Assembly (NCBI RefSeq): GCF_025755255.1
Contig: NZ_JALIEB010000025.1
Span: 1 to 34,433, forward strand
Direction: 5' to 3'
Source: Roseobacter sinensis
GTDB taxonomy: Bacteria; Pseudomonadota; Alphaproteobacteria; Rhodobacterales; Rhodobacteraceae
Length of the DNA stretch: 34,433 bases
Made by a program: the position numbers and the translations under genes. The notes below the pieces were generated by a model. That model ran no database searches and was not told where the DNA came from. It saw nothing but the letters and a program-made list of their open reading frames with translations. This document shows, one piece after another, positions 23,693 to 31,211 of the stretch (positions are counted from its first letter, which is position 1; every line of letters begins with the position of its first letter).

Positions 23693-25045
23693 ATGCTATC
23701 ATTCACGAACTTGCTGACCGGTGGGGCGGTCAAGACAATCCTGACGGGGACGGCGGTCTCGGCCACGATGGCCGGCGCCCTCCTCGCCAATCCTTATGAG
23801 CCCTATGAAGGCACCACGCTGGTGATCAACGTGCCGGCGCACCCGCATTACAACGCGATGATGAAGGTGCTGCCCGCGTTCACCGAGGAAACGGGCATCG
23901 AGGTTGAAGTCGACCAGTTGCAATACCTCAAGATGCGCGAGCGTCAGACACTGGAGCTGACCAAGGACGAAGGCGACTATGACATGATCGCCTATGTGGT
24001 CTTTTCCAAGGCCGATTACGTCTACGCGGACCAGCTTGAGAATCTCGCCAAATACTTCATGAACCCCGCGCTGGCCGATCCGAACTATGATCAGGCCGAC
24101 CTGATTTCCGGCTATGTGGAGAACATCGGCGTAGCGGGCGGGCAGAAGGGCTATCTGCCCGGTCAGCTCGGCTCCGCCTTCGGGATCCCCTTCGGCTCCG
24201 AGACCTCGGTGCTTGCCTACCGCAAGGACATCTTTGAAAAACACGGCATCCCGGTGCCGGAGACTTACGACCAGTTGCTGGACGCAGCCTGCAAGATCCC
24301 AGAGGTCGAGCCGGGTATGGGCGGCATGGCCTCGCGCGCGGCCTCCGGTCACCAGGCGAGCCACGCGTTCCTGCTGCACCTTGCCCCGCTGGGTGGCCGC
24401 GTCTTTGACGACAATTGGGAGCCGATCATCAACAACGAAGCCGGCGTCGCTGCGGCCAACGCGCTGAAAACAATTGTCGATTGCGGCCCCGACGGCAGCC
24501 AGACCTTTGGCCCCGCCGAAGCCGCGGCTGCGTTCCAGCAAGGTCAGGCCGCGATGTTCATGGACTCCATCGCCTTTGCTGCCGGCTTTGAAGACCCAAG
24601 CAAATCCACCGTTGCGGGCAAGGTGGGCTATGCGCTCCACCCCGAGGGCGTGCGCCGCGGCAGCCAGACCGGCGGCTTTGGAATCGCGATCCCCAAAAAC
24701 GCCCAGAACAAGGAAGCGGCCTTCCTGCTCATGCAGTGGCTAACCTCGAAGAAGGGCGATCTGATGGTGGCCATGGCGGGCGGGAACCCTTCGCGCTTCT
24801 CCACCTATGAGAACGCTGAGCTGAACGAGAAATATCCCTATTCGGCCACCTTCGGCGAAGCGCTGAAGTATGCCGATCCGGACTGGCGCCCGATCATCCC
24901 GACTTGGGGCAAGATCAACGCCGACATCGGAACGACCATGAGCCAGGTGCTGACCGAGGGCCTTGACCCGCAGGAGGCGCTGGACGGGGTCGCCACACGC
25001 GCCCGCGCGATCATGGAGGAGGCCGGATACTACACCTGGCAATAA
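23693..25045 (+). CDS. Sugar ABC transporter binding protein (SBP family 1)
   Basis: This is a periplasmic substrate-binding protein of 450 residues. A hydrophobic export signal covers residues about 12-32 with cleavage near LLA-NP. The mature protein starts YEGTTLVINVPAHPHYNAMM and contains FTEETGIEVEVDQLQY, FGIPFGSETSVLAYRKDIF and GGFGIAIPKNAQNKEAAF, all typical of extracellular solute-binding family 1. GGGAGGA precedes the start. It follows the ATPase gene by 33 bases, and two strong hairpins follow its stop. The likely ligand is a carbohydrate or polyol; I cannot be more specific. Confidence 0.9.
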   Translation: MLSFTNLLTGGAVKTILTGTAVSATMAGALLANPYEPYEGTTLVINVPAHPHYNAMMKVLPAFTEETGIEVEVDQLQYLKMRERQTLELTKDEGDYDMIAYVVFSKADYVYADQLENLAKYFMNPALADPNYDQADLISGYVENIGVAGGQKGYLPGQLGSAFGIPFGSETSVLAYRKDIFEKHGIPVPETYDQLLDAACKIPEVEPGMGGMASRAASGHQASHAFLLHLAPLGGRVFDDNWEPIINNEAGVAAANALKTIVDCGPDGSQTFGPAEAAAAFQQGQAAMFMDSIAFAAGFEDPSKSTVAGKVGYALHPEGVRRGSQTGGFGIAIPKNAQNKEAAFLLMQWLTSKKGDLMVAMAGGNPSRFSTYENAELNEKYPYSATFGEALKYADPDWRPIIPTWGKINADIGTTMSQVLTEGLDPQEALDGVATRARAIMEEAGYYTWQ

Positions 25046-25096
25046 CGGTCAGCCCCGCTGACCGAGTGGGGTGAGCGGGTTTTCCATAGGAAAACC
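25046..25096 (+). terminator. Twin hairpins after the sugar-binding protein gene
   Basis: The first hairpin, CGGTCAGC-CCC-GCTGACCG (25046-25064), begins at the base after the stop codon. The second, GGTTTTCC-ATA-GGAAAACC (25078-25096), follows 13 bases later. Both have perfect 8-bp stems with three-base loops and no T-run. They probably stabilise the upstream message or attenuate read-through, so that the binding protein is made in excess over the permeases. Confidence 0.75.
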
Positions 25097-25196
25097 TGCG
25101 GCTCCACCCCCCTCTCCACTCTGGGCGCCCGCCCGCTGGCGCCCACCTCACACCACGCTCGTGCAACCGCCCAAGGCCCTCAGAGACCCGACGCCC

Positions 25197-26114
25197 ATGC
25201 AGATCGCCAACGCAAATCGGCTGACGCCCTACCTCTTCCTCGCTCCGGCGGCGCTGGTGATGACCGTCGCCCTGCTCTACCCGATCGGCTACATGATCTA
25301 CGCCAGCTTTCTGGACTGGAACCCCAGCCAGCGGATCGGCGAGGCGGAGTTCGTGGGTCTGCGCAACTACATCAACCTGCTGAGCGACGCGGCCTTTCTC
25401 GAAAGCTTCTTCGTCACGCTGAAATTTGCCGCCGTCGTCGTCAGCATCGAGATGGTACTGGGCGTTGGCCTTGCACTCCTGCTCGACCGGAACATCCGCG
25501 GCATGTCCGTTCTGCGCACGCTCTTCATCCTGCCGATGATGATCGCGCCCATCGTCGTCGGCCTGATGTGGCGGTATATGTATCACCCGTCGGTGGGCAT
25601 CTTTAACCGCACGCTGAAATCGCTGGGGTTCGAGCCCATCCCATGGCTGAGCGACGGCAGCTGGGCCTTTGCCTCGGTGGTGATTGCCGACATCTGGCAG
25701 TGGACGCCCTTTATTTTCATCCTGTCCCTCGCGGCCCTGCAATCGCTGCCGCAATCCGCCATGGAAGCTGCGCGCATCGATGGCGCCACGGGCTGGCGGC
25801 AGATCGTCTACATCAAGCTGCCGCTGATGATGCCGGTGCTGATCGTGACGCTGCTTCTGCGCCTGATTGATGCTTTCAAGGTGCTGGAGGTGATCCTGGT
25901 GCTGACCAACGGCGGGCCGGGCCTCTCGACCGAGATCCTCTCTCTGCGCATCTCGCGCACGGCCTCGGAATTCCGCGAGCTCGGCGAGGCGGCGGCCATG
26001 TCGAACTACCTGCTGATCCTGCTGGTGATCCTGACCTTCGCGATGTTCGCCTACAACAAGGCCGTCGAGGCCCGCACAGCAAGGCTCCGCAAAGCGGCGC
26101 AGGAGGGGAGCTGA
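25197..26114 (+). CDS. Sugar ABC transporter permease (MalF/UgpA type)
   Basis: This is an inner-membrane permease of 305 residues with about six helices. The start at ATG 25197 (MQIANANRLTPYLFLAPAAL) gives the classical N-terminus; the frame continues upstream through the hairpin region, without support. The EAA loop MEAARIDGATGWRQIVYIKLPLMMP docks the ATPase. It follows a 151-base gap with two hairpins after the binding-protein gene and shares one base (TGATG) with the next permease. Confidence 0.92.
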   Translation: MQIANANRLTPYLFLAPAALVMTVALLYPIGYMIYASFLDWNPSQRIGEAEFVGLRNYINLLSDAAFLESFFVTLKFAAVVVSIEMVLGVGLALLLDRNIRGMSVLRTLFILPMMIAPIVVGLMWRYMYHPSVGIFNRTLKSLGFEPIPWLSDGSWAFASVVIADIWQWTPFIFILSLAALQSLPQSAMEAARIDGATGWRQIVYIKLPLMMPVLIVTLLLRLIDAFKVLEVILVLTNGGPGLSTEILSLRISRTASEFRELGEAAAMSNYLLILLVILTFAMFAYNKAVEARTARLRKAAQEGS

Positions 26115-26986
26115 TGTCGGCCAAGACTTACGAGCGGCAGAACCCCGCCTTCTATGCGCTGCTGGTGGCGCTGGTGGTCATGGCCGTCGGGCCGATCGTG
26201 ATGATGCTCACCACCTCGCTGAAGCTGAATGTGGACATCATGTCCGACAGTGCCTCGCTGCTCTTCATGCCGACGATCCGCAACTACGAGACCGCGCTCT
26301 GCGACTTCCTGTGGTACGAAGCGCCCCATATCGACTATTGCGACAAGACCTTCGGGCGCGCGCTGGTCAACTCGCTGATCATCGCGCTGGTCTCGACGGT
26401 GATCACGCTGGTGATCGGCTGCATGGCGGCTTACGCGCTGGTGCGCTTCCGCTTCATGGGGCGCGATACGGTCTCGCTCTCGACGCTTGCGATGCGCATG
26501 GTGCCGCCCGCCGTGCTGCTGGTGCCCGTCTTCGGCATCTGGACGTTCCAATTCCAGATCGACGGGACCCGCGCGGGCATCATTCTGGTGTACGTGGCGA
26601 TGAACCTCCCCTTCGTCATCTGGATCCTGCAGAGCTTCATCGTGCAGGTGCCAATCCAGCTGGAAGAGGCCGCGCGCATGGATGGCGCGGGCCCCTTCCA
26701 GGTCTTTTTCCTCGTCGTGCTGCCATTGATCAAACCGGGGCTGGCGGCGGCGGCGATCTTCACCTTCCGGGTGGCGTGGAACGAGTTTCTGCTCGCCAAC
26801 GCGCTGGCCGACCGCAACTCGCGGACCGTGCCCGTCACAATCGTGAATTCGATCACCGAGTTCGACATCGACTGGGGCGTGATTATGGCCACGGGCATGC
26901 TGCTGGCCATTCCGCCGATCATCTTCACCTTCGTGGCCTCGCGCCAGATCATCACCGGCATGACCGCGGGCGCGGTCAAGGGCTGA
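26114..26986 (+). CDS. Sugar ABC transporter permease (MalG/UgpE type)
   Basis: This is the second permease of the importer, 290 residues. It has the six-helix MalG pattern and EAA loop LEEAARMDGAGPFQVFFLVVLPLIKPG. The C-terminus FVASRQIITGMTAGAVKG is the typical end of this family. An unusual feature is a periplasmic insert after the first helix with two Cys (CDFLWYEAPHIDYCDKTFG), which could form a disulfide. Start and stop overlap both neighbours by one base, so translation is coupled on both sides. Confidence 0.92.
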   Translation: MSAKTYERQNPAFYALLVALVVMAVGPIVMMLTTSLKLNVDIMSDSASLLFMPTIRNYETALCDFLWYEAPHIDYCDKTFGRALVNSLIIALVSTVITLVIGCMAAYALVRFRFMGRDTVSLSTLAMRMVPPAVLLVPVFGIWTFQFQIDGTRAGIILVYVAMNLPFVIWILQSFIVQVPIQLEEAARMDGAGPFQVFFLVVLPLIKPGLAAAAIFTFRVAWNEFLLANALADRNSRTVPVTIVNSITEFDIDWGVIMATGMLLAIPPIIFTFVASRQIITGMTAGAVKG

Positions 26987-27741
26987 TGTGGGAGTGGTTG
27001 CTCGCTCCGATGGATGCCGCGCGCGCGCATGACGTCGGCTGGCATCTGAGCTGGCATGCGCGGATCATGGTGCTCGCCTGGGGCGTCCTTGTGCCGCTGG
27101 GCGTGCTCATCGCGCGGTATTTCAAGATCGCCCCCGGCCAGAACTGGCCGGAGATCCTCGATCACCGGTTCTGGTGGAATACGCATCGGATTTGCCAGTA
27201 TTCCGCCTGTATGCTGATGCTTTTGGGGCTCTGGTTGATCCTGACCGCGCCGGCCCTCGCTGCACTCCCCGGCCCGCATGCAATGCTCGGCTGGACGGTC
27301 CTGGCACTCGCGCTTGTGCAGGTCCTGGGCGGTCTTCTGCGCGGCACAAAGGGCGGACCAACCGAACCTGCGGAGGACGGCTCCCTGCATGGGGATCATT
27401 ACAGCATGACACCGCGCCGCCTCGCTTTCGAATACCTGCACAAGGGGGCTGGATACCTGTCCCTCCTGCTCGCCGCAGCCACGATCCTGTCGGGGCTCTG
27501 GCAAGCCAACGGGCCGAACTGGATGTGGCTCGCGCTGTGCCTTTGGTGGGCAGGGCTTGTCGCCGCGGCGGCGGTTCTGCAACACCGCGGCATGGCAATT
27601 GACACCTACCAGGCAATCTGGGGCCCAGACCCCGCCCTGCCCGGAAACCGGCGCAAACCCATCGGCCTGGGCATTCGACGGATCGCACCTGCACCCGGCT
27701 CAGCAACCCCGCCGGATCACGATCAGGCAAGCCCGTCCTGA
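26986..27741 (+). CDS. Cytochrome b561-like membrane protein
   Basis: The 251-residue protein has five to six predicted helices and histidines placed as in the eukaryotic-type cytochrome b561 family: His24 (HLSWHARIM), His67 (WWNTHRICQ), His98 (GPHAMLGW) and His152 (EYLHKGAGY). These could ligate two b-type haems for transmembrane electron transfer. The C-terminal tail (about 205-251) is Pro/Arg-rich and soluble. Its ATG overlaps the permease stop (TGATG), so it is coupled to the sugar importer, an unexpected partner. No DOMON domain is attached. A role in oxidising the imported compound is conceivable but only inferred. Confidence 0.8.
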   Translation: MWEWLLAPMDAARAHDVGWHLSWHARIMVLAWGVLVPLGVLIARYFKIAPGQNWPEILDHRFWWNTHRICQYSACMLMLLGLWLILTAPALAALPGPHAMLGWTVLALALVQVLGGLLRGTKGGPTEPAEDGSLHGDHYSMTPRRLAFEYLHKGAGYLSLLLAAATILSGLWQANGPNWMWLALCLWWAGLVAAAAVLQHRGMAIDTYQAIWGPDPALPGNRRKPIGLGIRRIAPAPGSATPPDHDQASPS

Positions 27742-27772
27742 CACTGTGGTCGCCGCTTTGTTAAAACTTTAA

Positions 27773-27791
27773 GGTTACGCTTAGAGTAACC
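27773..27791. promoter_or_regulatory. Inverted repeat upstream of the PAS-GGDEF-EAL gene
   Basis: The 6-base arms GGTTAC and GTAACC flank GCTTAGA, 41 bases before the start codon. The adjacent TTTGTTAAAACTTTAA stretch is AT-rich. This could be a regulator site or part of the promoter region; short arms make chance occurrence possible. Confidence 0.4.
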
Positions 27792-27832
27792 AATGACGCG
27801 TATGAACTCATGGTCAAACCCCGGGCCTGTTC

Positions 27833-30800
27833 ATGCAACTTTCAGACGTTCTGAACGATTTCTTATCGCTGACGCAGGATGCGGTCGGCATCGGGTATCG
27901 TGGGCCCTCGGACGAGACGGCCCGGCTGATCTACGTGAACCCCGCTTATGGCGCGCTCTTCGGTTATGATGTCGAGGAGGTTCTTGGGCGCCCCGTGGAC
28001 ATCGTGCACGATCCTGACAGTTGGGACGAGTATGTGGCCAAGGTGGCGCCGCTCTTTCAGGCCGGCAAGCAGACGTTCCAGGTGGAAACGACCTGTATCC
28101 GCGCCGACGGCAGCAAGTTTTGGGCCAGTATCTCCTTTTTTGCCTTCGACGACGAAGAGCGCGGGGGCCGCTACAGCTGTGCAACCTTCCGCGATATCTC
28201 GGATCTCAAGGCTCGCGAGGATGCGGCAGCGCAGGCCCTGAAGGACCGCGATGCCCTGCTGGCTGAACAGGAGCGGATGTATCGCGAACTGCTGGCCACA
28301 CAAACCCGCCTGCTCTCGGCGATGAACGCCTACCCGGATCCCTTCGTCATCTACGACCGGGAGATGCGGCTGGTCGTCGGTAACACGGCCTACAAAGCCT
28401 CGATGTCCACCACGCCCGAGGCGATCAAACCCGGCATGCACATCCGCGATGTGATGAACCACGCCTTCGATTGCGGGCGAATGGAGGTCCCGCCGCAGGG
28501 GCGATCCGCCTATCTGGATCGCCTCGACGACCCCGATCGCATCCCGATTGGCGCGGAAAACATCGAGCTTCCGGGCGACATTCACCACCGGATCCTGCGC
28601 AGCGTCGCCGAAAACGGGGATTGGGTCGTGATCCGTCTCGATATCTCGGAAATCGTGCGCGAGCGCCGCCATTCGACCGAGATGCACGCACGCACTATCG
28701 CGGCCCTGAACGCCTATCCCGATCCGTTTGCGATCTATGACGCCGACGAACGCCTCGTGATGTGGAACGACGCGTTCACTCAATCGATGACCGACACGCC
28801 ATATGATCTTCAGGTCGGGATGACAAATGCCGAGGTCCAGGCCACCGGCCGTCGGAATGGAAGGCCAAGCTCGGGGATCGGTGGCGATACCCAATCTCCA
28901 GGACCCTCCGGGCTGGGGATTGCGGATATGCCGCCGCACACGGATCTCGAACTGCCCGGCGATCGCCATCGCCGTGTTCTCCGCAGCCAGGCGCCGAATG
29001 GCGATTTCGTCGTGATCCAGCTGAACACGACCGAACTTGTCCGCCAAAGACGCGCAGCAGAAGCACTGCAGGAGCGGCTGCTCGCTGCGATCAGCGCCTA
29101 TCCGGCCCCCTTCTGCATCTATGACAGCGCCTCGCGGCTCGCGGTGTGGAACGACAGCTATGCCCAGGCTCTCACCGACGATCCGAACGACCTGCGGGAA
29201 GGCATGCCATTGGAAGAGGTGATGCGCACGGGCTTGCGCAACAAGCGATTCCGGATGGCCGTGGGGCGAGAAGAGGATTGGTTGCAGGAAACGCTGGCCG
29301 CAGCCAAAAACGTCAAACCGGTCGAAGACATCGAACTCGACGGCGACCGGCATCACCGGCTGCTCAGATCGAAGTCGCGCAATGGCGATCTGGTGGTGGT
29401 GCGGCTCGACACCACCGAACTTGTGCGTCAGCGCCGGGCCCTGGAGAAACTGCAGGACCGGCTCATTTCCGCGATCAACGCCTTCCCTGACCCGTTTTCG
29501 ATTTACGACAACGACCTGAATCTGGTGATCTGGAACCCAGCCTTTGCCGCGTCGCTGACGGATCAACCGGATCAGATCGTGGCCGGTATGAACGTGGCGG
29601 ATGTCATTCGCCTTGCAATCGGGAACGGTCTCATTCCCGCTGCCGAAGGCCGCGAAGAGGAATGGCTGGCAAGCTACGTCAGTCCGGAGATGGTGAACGT
29701 CGAGGCCGAGGACTTCGAGTTCGCAGATGACACGCATTATCGCATCATCCGGTCCCGCTCGGAAAACGGCGAAACGCTGGTCCTTCGGTTGAACATGACC
29801 GAAACCGTGCGGCAGCGCCGGGCGCTCGAAACCTATGCCAAACAGCTCGAAGAGGCCAACCAGCAGATCACCTTCAAGGCGCTGCACGATCAGCTGACCG
29901 GGCTGGGTAACCGTCGGTATCTCTCTGAGAAATTCGAGGAGCTGTCGCGCCTGCGTCGCAAGAAAGGTGGAGAGCTGGCGGCGCTGCACGTCGACCTCGA
30001 CCGCTTCAAGCAGATCAATGACACCATCGGCCACGCCGCGGGCGACCATGTCCTCATCGACGTTGCACGCCGGATCAGCGCTAACGTCCGCGGCGACGAT
30101 GTGGTCGCCCGGATCGGAGGAGACGAGTTTGTCATCCTGCTGCGGGTGCCGGAAGACAGCACCCGGCCTGAGCATCTGGCCGACGCCCTGCTCGCTGATC
30201 TGGCCAGGCCAACTGTTTTTGAGGGTCGCGAGTGCCGCTTTGGCGCCTCGATCGGCGTCGCCCGCACGCCTCTGGCCGACGAAGAGGATCTGCTGACGAA
30301 TTCGGACGTCGCCCTGTACAAGGCCAAGCGGGCCGGTCGTGGACAAGTGGCCGTCTTCGACCGCAGTGACATCGAGGAGATGCGGGAAACCAAGCGCATG
30401 GCCGACGAGATCATGCGCGCGCTGGAACAGCAGGAATTCATGCCCCATTACCAGCCACAGATCTGCTCGCGCAGCGGCGCCGTGGTCGGGGTCGAAGCGC
30501 TGGCGCGCTGGTCGCACCCGACCGAAGGCATACTCATGCCGGACAGTTTTCTTGGTGTCGCAACAGATCTCAACGTGGTGGCCGACATCGACCGAATGAT
30601 CTTCGAGCGCGCGATTGCCGAGTGCGAAACCGGCTTCCACGGTCTCGACCAGCCACCGAACCTGTCCTTCAACATCAGTGCGAACCGCCTTCAATTCGAG
30701 GAGATCGCCGAGATCGGGCGGCTGTCGCGCGCCTATTCGGGAGAGGTGGCCTTCGAGTTGCTCGAAACCATCTTCCTGGAGGAGCAAAGCGATGCCTTCA

Positions 30801-31165
30801 TGCTGCATCTCGACCAGTTGCGCGAGATGGGGATCGCGCTGGAGGTCGACGACTTCGGCAGTGGCCGTGCGTCGATTGTGGCGCTCCAGCGGATTGCGCC
30901 GGACCGGCTCAAAATTGATCGGCGTCTGATTTCACCGATTGCGGAAGGAAACAATGCAACCCGTTTGGTGAAATCGATCATCGACATCGGCTATGCCCTC
31001 GACATCGACGTGATTGCGGAAGGCGTGGAAACGGCGGAGCAAGCGCGTATCCTCCGCGAGCTTGGCGCGGGCCGGTTGCAAGGCTATTTCTTCTCTCGAC
31101 CGCTGGATCTGGAGGCCTTGGTGAAGTATCTGAAAGAGAACAGCAGCGATAGGCACCGTCGCTAG
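27833..31165 (+). CDS. Multi-PAS diguanylate cyclase/phosphodiesterase (GGDEF-EAL)
   Basis: This 1110-residue cytoplasmic signalling protein makes and/or breaks cyclic di-GMP. It has an N-terminal PAS domain (about 10-125) and a short coiled coil (about 126-160). Four PAS_7-like repeats follow, each opening with a Y/F-P-x-P-F-x-I-Y-D motif (first Pro at 168, 296, 424, 552) and closing with a NG-x-x-V-V-x-R-L-D-x-x-E-x-V-R-x-R-R-like helix. A second coiled coil leads to GGDEF (about 685-845), with the motif at 762-766 and an intact RxxD inhibitory site (RGDD, 753-756). EAL (about 860-1100) has E888-A-L, N947, DDFGSG (from 1006), K1027 and E1063, all needed for catalysis. No membrane segment is seen. 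Ligands of the PAS repeats are unknown. Confidence 0.93.
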   Translation: MQLSDVLNDFLSLTQDAVGIGYRGPSDETARLIYVNPAYGALFGYDVEEVLGRPVDIVHDPDSWDEYVAKVAPLFQAGKQTFQVETTCIRADGSKFWASISFFAFDDEERGGRYSCATFRDISDLKAREDAAAQALKDRDALLAEQERMYRELLATQTRLLSAMNAYPDPFVIYDREMRLVVGNTAYKASMSTTPEAIKPGMHIRDVMNHAFDCGRMEVPPQGRSAYLDRLDDPDRIPIGAENIELPGDIHHRILRSVAENGDWVVIRLDISEIVRERRHSTEMHARTIAALNAYPDPFAIYDADERLVMWNDAFTQSMTDTPYDLQVGMTNAEVQATGRRNGRPSSGIGGDTQSPGPSGLGIADMPPHTDLELPGDRHRRVLRSQAPNGDFVVIQLNTTELVRQRRAAEALQERLLAAISAYPAPFCIYDSASRLAVWNDSYAQALTDDPNDLREGMPLEEVMRTGLRNKRFRMAVGREEDWLQETLAAAKNVKPVEDIELDGDRHHRLLRSKSRNGDLVVVRLDTTELVRQRRALEKLQDRLISAINAFPDPFSIYDNDLNLVIWNPAFAASLTDQPDQIVAGMNVADVIRLAIGNGLIPAAEGREEEWLASYVSPEMVNVEAEDFEFADDTHYRIIRSRSENGETLVLRLNMTETVRQRRALETYAKQLEEANQQITFKALHDQLTGLGNRRYLSEKFEELSRLRRKKGGELAALHVDLDRFKQINDTIGHAAGDHVLIDVARRISANVRGDDVVARIGGDEFVILLRVPEDSTRPEHLADALLADLARPTVFEGRECRFGASIGVARTPLADEEDLLTNSDVALYKAKRAGRGQVAVFDRSDIEEMRETKRMADEIMRALEQQEFMPHYQPQICSRSGAVVGVEALARWSHPTEGILMPDSFLGVATDLNVVADIDRMIFERAIAECETGFHGLDQPPNLSFNISANRLQFEEIAEIGRLSRAYSGEVAFELLETIFLEEQSDAFMLHLDQLREMGIALEVDDFGSGRASIVALQRIAPDRLKIDRRLISPIAEGNNATRLVKSIIDIGYALDIDVIAEGVETAEQARILRELGAGRLQGYFFSRPLDLEALVKYLKENSSDRHRR

Positions 31166-31211
31166 GCCGCTGACGGCTTCAGTCGTCTTGCGGTCTCGGC
31201 AGCAGGCCACC

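Noticed and set aside
27863-30808. A 981-codon open frame on the minus strand opposite the PAS-GGDEF-EAL gene
   Set aside because: It is a shadow of GC-rich coding sequence; it has no recognisable domain, while the plus strand has full PAS, GGDEF and EAL motifs.
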